This document shows, piece by piece, positions 1 through 6,295 of a stretch of 12,989 nucleotides of DNA (the stretch's first letter is position 1; each line of letters begins with the position of its first letter). Under the pieces are notes generated by a model. It was not told where the DNA came from. It ran no database searches and saw nothing but the letters and a program-made list of their open reading frames with translations. Both the position numbers and the translations under genes were made by a program. Source of the stretch: Oscillospiraceae bacterium (GTDB taxonomy: Bacteria; Bacillota; Clostridia; Oscillospirales; Ruminococcaceae). The stretch covers positions 1 through 12,989 of the forward strand of contig CAAEOA010000263.1 in the NCBI GenBank assembly GCA_900757485.1, read 5' to 3'.

Positions 1-586
1 CCGCCGTAAAGTAAAACTCCAACTCGTTGTATAGACCGGATGCATCTTTAATAGTGGTCGACAGCCACTGTGCCTTCTCTTTCAATGAGGTTTGTAAAGT
101 TTCATTTACAGAGCTCTCGGGTGTGAAAACTCTGTCAAATTCCAGTTGAGAAGCCTCTTCAAAAGGTATTTTCCCGTCTATAAGTAAGTTCCTTTGGATC
201 GTGGAATTAGTCCCTTTTATCGGATAATACTCTAGCTCGATAGAATATAAACCCGATTCAGGCAAATTAACTTTCCATTCTGCTTTCCCTGACTCACCGG
301 TCAAGACCACAGCACCTGTTTTTCCTTGATACTCGTTAACCAAGCTGGAATTTTGCGCAACCGACATTGATAACAAATCTACTTTTACACTGTTCTTTGG
401 TGCGCTATCCTTAGGGCACGAGGCAATATATGTACTATAGTCAATTTCGTCTTTACTCTGTGTAGCACTAATTACGCCGCTGGTGGTTTTTTCAGCAAAG
501 CCTGTCAAGCAAAAAGTACAGCCGGTTGTTGCTGCAACGGTCACAGCAATCAAAGCAGCAATAACTCTTGTACGGGAAATCCGCAA
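1..586 (-). CDS. ABC-type sugar solute-binding protein, N-terminal part (runs off the window)
   Basis: About 195 codons are visible; the 3' end lies beyond position 1. I start it at TTG 584-586 because AAGGAG at 595-600 sits 8 nt upstream and no in-frame ATG fits. The product begins with basic residues (RISRTR) and a hydrophobic stretch (about 8-30), then a signal-peptidase-I-like site after residue 31 (TGFA/EKTT). A cysteine at residue 23 follows TTG, a poor lipobox, so a lipoprotein is possible but less likely. Residues about 85-190 read like the beta-rich segment found near the N-terminus of long (about 900-1000 aa) clostridial and paenibacillar extracellular solute-binding proteins: YQGKTG, LPESGLYSIELEYYPIKG, LLIDGKIPFEEA, then FDRVF. 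The family delivers oligosaccharides to ABC permeases at the cell surface; permease genes would be expected downstream, outside the window. The operator shared with the beta-glucosidase gene suggests a glucoside ligand (inference). Confidence 0.75.
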   Translation of the reverse strand, partial: MRISRTRVIAALIAVTVAATTGCTFCLTGFAEKTTSGVISATQSKDEIDYSTYIASCPKDSAPKNSVKVDLLSMSVAQNSSLVNEYQGKTGAVVLTGESGKAEWKVNLPESGLYSIELEYYPIKGTNSTIQRNLLIDGKIPFEEASQLEFDRVFTPESSVNETLQTSLKEKAQWLSTTIKDASGLYNELEFYFTA

Positions 587-623
587 GGCAATCACTCCTT
601 AAGTTATCCATTTGTAACTACTC

Positions 624-637
624 GTTATACGTGTTTC
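624..637 (-). promoter_or_regulatory. Operator copy 1 (GTTATACGTGTTTC), degenerate
   Basis: It matches the perfect palindrome upstream of the beta-glucosidase gene (2357-2370) at 11 of 14 positions, including the whole left half GTTATACGT. It lies directly downstream of the -10 box at 646-651, a classic repression position. The centre (ACGT/CG) resembles AraR/GntR-type and LacI-type operators; no regulator gene is in the window. Confidence 0.5.
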
Positions 638-645
638 ACAGTTAT

Positions 646-674
646 ATTATACCCTAATAATCCTAGTTTTGCAA
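646..674 (-). promoter_or_regulatory. Sigma-A-type promoter of the solute-binding protein gene
   Basis: On the minus strand TTGCAA (669-674) and a consensus TATAAT (646-651) are separated by exactly 17 nt. The predicted start, near 639, gives a leader of about 50 nt before the TTG start at 586. The operator at 624-637 lies over the predicted start site. Confidence 0.6.
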
Positions 675-920
675 TAGTAATTTTTAAAAACAGAAAAATA
701 TTTATATCATTCTTATTATATAAACCCAACAAAAAATAAAATTTCATTGTAAACACATCTAAAAAGAGCAAAAAAATTACAAAATCATAATTATTTTTGC
801 CTAATTTTTTACATTTAAAACCCTATTTACCATATCCGATTCAAGAGAGTTTCATTTTCTTTCTAAGTCCGTCTTTATCTTTGAAATATATTTTCCGTAA
901 GTTTAAAATCGTACAATTTA

Positions 921-934
921 GTTATACGCGTAAC
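921..934. promoter_or_regulatory. Operator copy 2 (GTTATACGCGTAAC)
   Basis: It matches the perfect palindrome at 2357-2370 at 12 of 14 positions and keeps both outer arms (GTTA and TAAC). It lies between the end of the beta-glucosidase gene and the solute-binding protein gene, 335 bp upstream of the latter. It could serve a second distal promoter (939-967) or act as an auxiliary site for looping to 624-637. Confidence 0.55.
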
Positions 935-938
935 TGAA

Positions 939-967
939 TTATTATCTTACATTTCAGTTTATTTCAA
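939..967 (-). promoter_or_regulatory. Possible distal promoter toward the solute-binding protein gene
   Basis: On the minus strand TTGAAA (962-967), 17 nt, then TAATAA (939-944). The -10 is imperfect. The support is positional: operator copy 2 at 921-934 follows the -10 by 4 nt, much as in the other two promoter/operator pairs. An AT-only inverted repeat (947-954 with 967-974) overlaps it. Confidence 0.3.
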
Positions 968-988
968 AATGTAAAATATCATTTCTTT

Positions 989-2335
989 TCAATCTTTTAA
1001 GCCGTTATTCTTTATCACATTCTGATACCAATGGGCGCTATCTTTCCAAGTACGTTTTTGCGTAACAAAATCTGTGTGAACGATCCCAAATGGGTAAGTA
1101 TATCCCGCGTTCCACTCAAAATTATCATACAACGACCAAAGATAATATCCTCGAATGTCCGCTCCTTCTGCAATAGCTTTGTGAATCCACTTTAAGAATC
1201 CTTCTACATATTGAATACGATAAGCATCATGTACTATTCCGTCATTTCCAACTTTCTCTTCCTCATTATGTACGCCATTTTCAGTAATATAAATCGGTAT
1301 TTTAAGCTTAAAGTCCTCAAGAAGAATTTTAATCGCATCGTATACACATTTCGGGTAATATTCCACACCTGTTTCCAGAAAATTGCCGCCATTGCGATCC
1401 ATGGAACGTTTAATTTCCGATGCTTGTGAAGAAACTACAATCCGATTGTAACAGTTACAGCCGAAGAAATCCATAGGCTGACTGATTATTTTCAAATCGT
1501 CTTCTCTAATATCCGGCATTGTTCCGTCTATTTCCATTTTATTCAACAAATAATTTGAATAACATCCTTTTAAAATAGGATTCAGATAAGACAAATAAGA
1601 TTCTTCGTTTTCTCGCCTGGCAATCGCAACATCTTCTTCATTATCTGGTCTGGCAGGATGCCGATTCCAAATATCAATAACTATTCCGATTTTACTGTTT
1701 TCCGGATTCAATGCTCGAAAAGCTGAAACACCTTCACCGTGTGCCAGCATGATATTATGATTTGCCTGTTTCCCGAACCGATCCAGTTTCAATCCCGGAG
1801 CAAATGCACCGCAGGCATACCCAACATAAGTTGCTATCGGTTCATTAATCGTAGCGAAAAGAGGAACGGTATCTGAAAATTCCTTAAAAATAATTTCAGC
1901 ATACTCTCCAAACCATTTGGCAACATCGCGATTCAGCCAACCGCCCAAATTTTGCAACTCATATGGCAAATCCCAATGATATAAAGTCATATTCGGAACG
2001 ATATCATTTTTTAAAAGTTCATCAATAAGCCGTTTATAAAAGTCCAACCCTTTTTGATTGATCTGCCCTTTTCCATCAGGTAGTACACGTGGCCAGGACA
2101 CCGAAAAGCGATAGCTTTTTAAGCCCATTTTTTTCATCATCTGTACGTCTTCTTTATATAATTCATAGTGGTTGCAAGCGACCTCTGGAGTATCACCGTT
2201 TGTTACTTTTCCCGGAATCCTGGAAAACACGTCCCATATCGATAATCCTTTTCCATCCTTTTGTGCTGCACCCTCTATTTGCGCAGCAGCAGTAGCCGTC
2301 CCCCACAAAAAATCTTTTGGAAAAATATATTCCAT
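989..2335 (-). CDS. Beta-glucosidase, glycoside hydrolase family 1
   Basis: The 448-aa product has the full length of a GH1 single-domain TIM barrel. It retains beta-glucosides by double displacement in the cytoplasm (no signal peptide). Visible motifs are the N-terminal FLWGTATAAAQIEGA signature (9-23), the acid/base Glu165 in TINEP, the nucleophile Glu352 in YITENG, and the glycone-binding NFEW at 405-408. The HWDLP segment and the NFEW motif fit unphosphorylated substrates such as cellobiose or aryl-glucosides; 6-phospho-beta-glucosidases usually have Ser/Lys/Tyr phosphate-binding residues in that C-terminal loop. This agrees with uptake by an ABC transporter rather than a PTS. The ATG at 2335 has GGAGG 10 nt upstream (2346-2350). 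The freed glucose could feed the ROK kinase encoded at 9070-10026. Confidence 0.93.
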   Translation of the reverse strand: MEYIFPKDFLWGTATAAAQIEGAAQKDGKGLSIWDVFSRIPGKVTNGDTPEVACNHYELYKEDVQMMKKMGLKSYRFSVSWPRVLPDGKGQINQKGLDFYKRLIDELLKNDIVPNMTLYHWDLPYELQNLGGWLNRDVAKWFGEYAEIIFKEFSDTVPLFATINEPIATYVGYACGAFAPGLKLDRFGKQANHNIMLAHGEGVSAFRALNPENSKIGIVIDIWNRHPARPDNEEDVAIARRENEESYLSYLNPILKGCYSNYLLNKMEIDGTMPDIREDDLKIISQPMDFFGCNCYNRIVVSSQASEIKRSMDRNGGNFLETGVEYYPKCVYDAIKILLEDFKLKIPIYITENGVHNEEEKVGNDGIVHDAYRIQYVEGFLKWIHKAIAEGADIRGYYLWSLYDNFEWNAGYTYPFGIVHTDFVTQKRTWKDSAHWYQNVIKNNGLKD

Positions 2336-2356
2336 TTTGCATAAACCTCCGTTACT

Positions 2357-2370
2357 GTTATACGTATAAC
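2357..2370. promoter_or_regulatory. Operator copy 3: perfect 14-bp palindrome GTTATACGTATAAC
   Basis: A perfect dyad that overlaps the last bases of the beta-glucosidase -10 box and its predicted start site. Its core TTATACGTATAA differs by one symmetric base from the TTGTACGTACAA core of AraR operators, and the central CG also fits LacI-type sites. Related copies lie at 624-637 and 921-934. Likely a repressor site relieved by a glucoside-derived inducer (inference). Confidence 0.7.
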
Positions 2371-2397
2371 TATACCATCTTTTTTTTCAGAAGTAAA
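2369..2397 (-). promoter_or_regulatory. Promoter of the beta-glucosidase gene
   Basis: On the minus strand TTTACT (2392-2397), 17 nt, then TATAGT (2369-2374). TGG directly before the -10 makes it an extended -10 (TGn). The start site would fall near 2362, inside the palindromic operator. Confidence 0.6.
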
Positions 2398-2754
2398 TAG
2401 CAAAATGAAAAATTTATAAACAAATTCCAAAAGATAAATATAATAATGCTTTCATTACAGATTCTATCCCAGTGAAAGTAATTTTTTCTTATCTGAATCA
2501 TAGAATTATTGTTAAGATATCTTTTTTTGAACGTAAGTATTACAGAACCAACATAATAAGTTATTGCAACCAATAACCTGTTTGTACTGTTACATCTTCA
2601 TCTGCTGAGCAAAAAAATTTCATTAAGACCTGCCAAACTTGGCATAATTACATACCGTTCAAATATTTTCTATTAATTTTTCAGTCATTAAGCGAGCAAT
2701 TTTCATAATCTTTAGTTCTCGTCATTGTTCAAATATAGATGGTATTTGGGCATA
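2398..2754. other. Intergenic stretch without a gene
   Basis: No ORF here has both a plausible ribosome binding site and protein-like composition. I see AT-rich DNA and one short palindrome, TGCCAA-AC-TTGGCA at 2631-2644, of unknown meaning. It may be flanking or decayed DNA of the element that brought the tnpV relic to the right. Confidence 0.5.
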
Positions 2755-3185
2755 TCATACGAATATCAGCCCCTTGTTTACAACTTCCATAGCGGAATTG
2801 CAAATATTGTTCATTTTGCCTACCCAAGTCATTTGGTCGGTTGCTTTAAGCTGCTCAGTTTCCCCTTGCTTTTCCGCCATTTCTTTAACCAGCCGAGGAA
2901 ACATATCTTCCGCTTGTTCGTCAATGTCGGCGAAATAGGCATCTAACTTACCCGATGTTAAATAGTTATAACAGATGACTTTATGGTGCTGTTCTAAGTA
3001 TCGTGTGTGCCGCTGGTCTCGCCTGCCGGCTCGGTTGGTTTGCAATCTGAGTGCCACCAGCACTCGCCTTGCCCCAAAATACCGATAGGCTTTTGTCCCT
3101 CTTCGGGAAGTGCTAAGGTTGGAAGCAGATAATCTTCAACCTGAGTGTATACACTGCCCATCTGTTCGAATAATATGCCGATTAT
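2755..3185 (-). pseudogene. tnpV: Broken tnpV (TnpV-type transposon protein) relic
   Basis: Two reading frames together spell a TnpV-like protein, the small accessory protein carried by clostridial mobilisable and conjugative elements. The upstream frame (about 3185-3069) reads FEQMGSVYTQVEDYLLP and PIGILGQ. The downstream frame (from 3012 to the stop at 2755) reads RHTRYLEQHHKV, then DEQAEDMFPRLVKEMAEK and MTWVGKMNNIC. Removing 56 bp (3013-3068) rejoins the frames as GILGQRHTRYL, which is the continuity expected of the family. No start codon remains ahead of the conserved N-terminus; the frame just runs back into the rlmD terminator. So the gene is truncated at its 5' end and frameshifted. 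No transposase or recombinase gene accompanies it, which suggests a scar of an old mobile element. Confidence 0.72.
3013..3068. mobile_element. 56-bp GC-rich structured insertion inside tnpV relic
   Basis: The limits are defined by the codons that must be removed to restore TnpV (GILGQ/RHTRYL). The insert is clearly more GC-rich than its host gene. On the minus strand it contains the hairpin GAGTGC-TGGTG-GCACTC, the palindrome GCCGGC, and outer complementary arms GCTGGT and ACCAGC. The hexamer CTCGCC occurs at 3017-3022 and again at 3063-3068. It could be a tiny dispersed hairpin element or a rearrangement product. No target-site duplication is obvious. Confidence 0.4.
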
Positions 3186-3188
3186 AAA

Positions 3189-3233
3189 AAAAGACGATGT
3201 ATCCGCTAAATCATCACAGATACATCGTCTTTT
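3189..3233 (-). terminator. Rho-independent terminator of rlmD
   Basis: A perfect 15-bp inverted repeat (3189-3203 with 3219-3233) encloses a 15-nt loop. On the minus strand the stem is followed by an uninterrupted T run and lies 15 nt past the rlmD stop. The plus strand also has a short T run, so it may work both ways. Confidence 0.85.
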
Positions 3234-3247
3234 GACTATTTTAATTG

Positions 3248-4885
3248 TTAATCACCCTCAAGCATATCAAAATGCTTGAGCGCAGATTTAATTGCTTGTT
3301 CCTTTTCAGGTGTGCATTTTGGTTGACTACTGTTTTCGGATTTCGGTTTATTATAATTTTCTCTTTCAATAATCCCGCACTTCTGCTTTACTTGTGCGAT
3401 ATTCAGAGAAGATACTGTCAATCCTGTATGCTCCTTGACATAAGACTTAATCTCATCATAGCTTGCCTTGCTCTCTGCTCCAGTTAAATCCAACTCATCC
3501 ATATCCAAGTTAATCTCGATATGTTGCTTTGTTTGAAGTTTGGACAACAACACTACCGTCTCCACATGTGCTGTTCTCGGAAACAAATCTACCGGCTGTA
3601 CCTTGACACAGCAATAACCTTGTTCCTGAAACATTGCGCAATCTCTCGCCGCAGTCGCAGGATTACAAGAAATCATAACCACTTTTTTCGGCTTCATCAC
3701 AACAATATCCCGAACAACTGACTCTCCGCATCCTTTTCTGGGCGGATCCACAACCACAACATCGGGACTTAGCTGCCGCCACAGTAGCATCTGTGTTGCT
3801 TTCGCCGCGTCGGCACAGATAAATTCCGCATTAGAGATGCCGTTTTGGGCAGCATTCTCTTTCGCATTTTCTATTGCCTGCGGAATGATTTCCACGCCGA
3901 TCAATTGTTTTACCTGTTTAGCCATACTTAAACCGATTGTACCCGCACCACAATATAAATCCACTAAAATTTCAGAGCCGGTTAGTCCGGCAAAGTCTTT
4001 GGCAATTTCATATAACTTTTCCGCCTGATTCCGATTGACTTGATAAAAAGATAACGGTGATATATTAATTTTGTTAGAACACAAGACATCACAAATTTGC
4101 TCTTTTCCGTACAAAACAAAACAGGATTCTCCTAAGATAACATTGGTGTTTTTTTCATTCACATTTACCACAATGGAAGCAATGTTTGGATCAGAAGAAA
4201 GTATTTCAATCAGTCGATCGGCATGGGGCAGTCTTTTTCGAGTGCAAACCAGTACTACCATGATTTCTCCTGTTTTTTCGGCATGCCGTAAATAAATATG
4301 CCGTATTAAGCCCTTACCGGTTTTCTCATCATAAATACTGATATCATTTTCCGCAATAAAATCGAGTATTTTTCGCTTAATCGATTCAAATTGATCCGGT
4401 AAAAGCAGGCACCGCTCACAAGGAACTATGCGATGACTGCGCATAGCATAAAAACCCGCGTACGGCTTTCCTTCAATATCAACTGCCAGCGGATACTGGG
4501 ATTTGTTCCGATATCCTGATATCTTCTCTGACCCACAAATCGGCAAGTAATCGGTAGAAATTCCGCCGATTCGCTCAAATGCATCTTGAACCTGCTGTTG
4601 TTTCAAACGTAGCTCGCTCTCATAACTGATATGACGGTATACACACCCTCCACACTGAGAAAAAGCATCACAATCAATTGGGATGCGGTCAGAAGAAGAT
4701 TCCAATATTTCTTCCAATCTGGCATAGCAGTAGCTGCTGCAAACTTTGACGATCTTAACCCGTACTTTGTCTCCCACGGCGGTCAAAGGGACAAAAACGG
4801 TAAACCCGTCAATTTTCCCGACACCGTTTCCCTCGTTGGTCATCCCTATAATGTGAACCGTATACTCCTGATTTTTGATAACCAT
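3248..4885 (-). CDS. rlmD: 23S rRNA (uracil-1939 C5)-methyltransferase, RlmD/RumA type
   Basis: SAM-dependent RNA m5U methyltransferase. Counting from ATG 4885 (545 aa): an N-terminal TRAM domain (about 3-63), the 4Fe-4S cysteines Cys72, Cys78, Cys81 and Cys156, a Rossmann SAM motif DLYCGAGTIGL (about 310-320), VVDPPRKGC (about 378-386), the catalytic nucleophile Cys407 in MISCNPAT, and Glu442 in AHVET. A longer frame opens at TTG 4924, but the ATG at 4885 begins directly before the TRAM domain and has AAAGGA about 12 nt upstream. About 90 residues follow the methyltransferase fold; such a charged tail is common in clostridial members. TrmA-type tRNA or RlmCD activity cannot be excluded by sequence alone. 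Only 46 nt separate it from the chromate-type transporter gene upstream with no visible terminator, so co-transcription is likely. Confidence 0.9.
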   Translation of the reverse strand: MVIKNQEYTVHIIGMTNEGNGVGKIDGFTVFVPLTAVGDKVRVKIVKVCSSYCYARLEEILESSSDRIPIDCDAFSQCGGCVYRHISYESELRLKQQQVQDAFERIGGISTDYLPICGSEKISGYRNKSQYPLAVDIEGKPYAGFYAMRSHRIVPCERCLLLPDQFESIKRKILDFIAENDISIYDEKTGKGLIRHIYLRHAEKTGEIMVVLVCTRKRLPHADRLIEILSSDPNIASIVVNVNEKNTNVILGESCFVLYGKEQICDVLCSNKINISPLSFYQVNRNQAEKLYEIAKDFAGLTGSEILVDLYCGAGTIGLSMAKQVKQLIGVEIIPQAIENAKENAAQNGISNAEFICADAAKATQMLLWRQLSPDVVVVDPPRKGCGESVVRDIVVMKPKKVVMISCNPATAARDCAMFQEQGYCCVKVQPVDLFPRTAHVETVVLLSKLQTKQHIEINLDMDELDLTGAESKASYDEIKSYVKEHTGLTVSSLNIAQVKQKCGIIERENYNKPKSENSSQPKCTPEKEQAIKSALKHFDMLEGD

Positions 4886-4931
4886 ATTTATGACCATTCC
4901 TTTTAACAATGCTGATACCGACAACTGTTGA

Positions 4932-5516
4932 TTAAAATGCCGGCACTAATCCATAAAATATTAACCCCATACCTCCGGCAGCTAATATAATTAAAATCGG
5001 GCTCATTTTTTTCCATCTGGATAAACCAAACAGCAATATAAAAATAATCACTGCCTTATAATCAATGCATTCTGCAAAAAACATGCCGATAGCATCAAAA
5101 TGAAGGCTGCCGGTTAAAAAGATATTACCGGCTACCGAATATGCAGCTGCAATAATCAGACCGATCACTGCAGGACGCAGACCGGAAAGTGCCGCTTGAA
5201 CATAACGATTTTGGCGAAAAGTCAGAAAAAATTTCGCAATAAGCAAAATGATCACAAACGATGGAAGAATGACGCCTGTCGTAGTTGCCAACGCACCCAA
5301 TACGCCGTATGTTTTCATCCCGACAAACGTGGCAATATTGATAGCAAACGGACCGGGCGTAGACTCTGATACTGCAATAAAATCCACCAACTGCTGCTGA
5401 GTCAGCCAACCATTGCCAAGTACTTCGCTTTGTATCAACGGAATCATCGCATATCCGCCGCCGATAGTAAACAATCCTATTTTTAAAAAGGTAAAAAACA
5501 AATGTAAAAACGACAT
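4932..5516 (-). CDS. Half-size chromate transporter family (ChrA/CHR) protein, second of pair
   Basis: The 194-aa membrane protein carries the CHR half-domain signature: LFTIGGGYAMIPLIQ near residues 15-29, then ESTPGPFAINIATF from residue 51. About six hydrophobic segments follow. Full-length ChrA proteins contain two such halves in one chain; short CHR proteins come in adjacent pairs and probably work as a heterodimer. Its ATG lies 1 nt after the stop of the partner (TAATATG), and GGAGG inside the partner's last codons serves as ribosome binding site, so translation is coupled. The family exports chromate or related oxyanions by proton antiport in characterised members. For gut-type anaerobes the real substrate is unknown, so the chromate label is only a family name here. 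Confidence 0.85.
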   Translation of the reverse strand: MSFLHLFFTFLKIGLFTIGGGYAMIPLIQSEVLGNGWLTQQQLVDFIAVSESTPGPFAINIATFVGMKTYGVLGALATTTGVILPSFVIILLIAKFFLTFRQNRYVQAALSGLRPAVIGLIIAAAYSVAGNIFLTGSLHFDAIGMFFAECIDYKAVIIFILLFGLSRWKKMSPILIILAAGGMGLIFYGLVPAF

Positions 5517-5517
5517 A

Positions 5518-6081
5518 TTATTTTGTTTCCTCCGCTGATTTTTTCTTTTGAGAAAACAAACTGTAAATAATACCGATCATCATAGCACCGATTAAAATAA
5601 AAATGACATTCACAGAAGTCAGTGCGGAAAGCAATGCAGCGGCAATCGTTAATAAGATATTGAATATATTCTTTTGATTCACTTTTCCCAGTTTAATACC
5701 GGCATTGATAATCAATACCACAACCGCAACCCGTATTCCAGAGAACGCATAGCCTACCCATTTAAGTGCCAGGAACTGCGCAAAGAACACCGATATCACC
5801 GAAATAATGATAAACGCAGGCGCAGCAATTGCTATTGTTGCTACCAATGATCCCCATATCCCGGCAACTTTATAGCCGGCAAAAGTTGCGGTATTGACCG
5901 CAATCACACCGGGAGTGGATTCCGCTATTGCAAACATATCCAAGACTTCCTCATCGGTTGCCCAATGCTGCTTTTCTACAATTTCCTTCTGTATCAACGG
6001 AATCATCGCATATCCGCCGCCAAAGGTAAAAGCACCTATTTTAGCAAAAACCAGAAAAAGTTTCCATAGCTTTTGAAGCAT
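5518..6081 (-). CDS. Half-size chromate transporter family (ChrA/CHR) protein, first of pair
   Basis: The 187-aa membrane protein is a paralogue of its downstream neighbour, with the same motifs at the same places: FTFGGGYAMIPLIQKE (about 18-33) and ESTPGVIAVNTATFAG (54-69). Residues after 175 are a charged cytoplasmic tail (KKKSAEETK). The start ATG at 6081 has AGGAGG about 12 nt upstream. It is the first gene of a likely three-gene unit (this gene, its partner, rlmD). A dyad TTTGATATT-N12-AATATCAAA (6107-6136) just upstream is a candidate regulatory site. Substrate unknown. Confidence 0.85.
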   Translation of the reverse strand: MLQKLWKLFLVFAKIGAFTFGGGYAMIPLIQKEIVEKQHWATDEEVLDMFAIAESTPGVIAVNTATFAGYKVAGIWGSLVATIAIAAPAFIIISVISVFFAQFLALKWVGYAFSGIRVAVVVLIINAGIKLGKVNQKNIFNILLTIAAALLSALTSVNVIFILIGAMMIGIIYSLFSQKKKSAEETK

Positions 6082-6106
6082 ACGATTATCATTCCTCCTG
6101 CAACTA

Positions 6107-6136
6107 TTTGATATTCCTCAACATCATAATATCAAA
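6107..6136. promoter_or_regulatory. 9-bp dyad upstream of the half-size CHR transporter genes
   Basis: TTTGATATT (6107-6115) and AATATCAAA (6128-6136) are perfect inverted repeats around a 12-nt centre, ending 26 nt before the transporter start. On the minus strand the upstream arm contains TTGATA, which could be a -35, with TATCAA 16 nt further on as a weak -10. The size fits a dimeric regulator site; it could also be a leader hairpin. Confidence 0.4.
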
Positions 6137-6201
6137 ATAAACCAAACGTAAAATTGATACCTTCCTGTTAATTACTTGCCGAAAGGAGTAAGCATAAATG
6201 A

Positions 6202-6229
6202 AAAAGGCTGCAACCGTATGCAACCTTTT
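6202..6229 (-). terminator. Terminator-like hairpin downstream of the 167-aa membrane protein gene
   Basis: Arms at 6202-6212 and 6219-6229 (AAAAGG.TGCA / TGCA.CCTTTT, one mismatch) enclose a 6-nt loop. On the minus strand the stem ends in a T run (CCTTTTT). It lies 66 nt past the stop at 6296 and would also insulate the CHR genes. Confidence 0.5.
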
Positions 6230-6249
6230 AAACGAATCTGCATGATATA

Positions 6250-6284
6250 TTTTGCTAATCGGCAAGCCTTTTCGATCAGCAAAA
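6250..6284 (-). terminator. Hairpin just downstream of the 167-aa membrane protein gene
   Basis: Arms 6250-6261 and 6273-6284 pair over 12 bp. The single A/C clash on the plus strand becomes a G-U wobble in minus-strand RNA, which favours minus-strand function. No T tract follows, so it may be a processing or stability element rather than a terminator proper. Confidence 0.35.
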
Positions 6285-6295
6285 ATTTGTATTAA

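Larger units (their letters stand above)
587..988. other. AT-rich intergenic region, no gene seen
   Basis: This 402-bp stretch separates the solute-binding protein and beta-glucosidase genes. Positions 675-910 are extremely AT-rich, with many A and T runs and no convincing ORF with a ribosome binding site. The only structure I can support is the promoter at 646-674, the possible promoter at 939-967, and operator copies at 624-637 and 921-934. No strong terminator follows the beta-glucosidase gene, so read-through into the next gene is possible. Confidence 0.6.

Noticed and set aside
2370..2573. 67-codon minus-strand ORF upstream of the beta-glucosidase gene
   Set aside because: It overlaps the predicted promoter and operator, has very AT-driven composition and no good ribosome binding site.
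4631..4906. 91-codon plus-strand ORF opposite rlmD
   Set aside because: It is antisense to the conserved TRAM domain of rlmD and has no family features.
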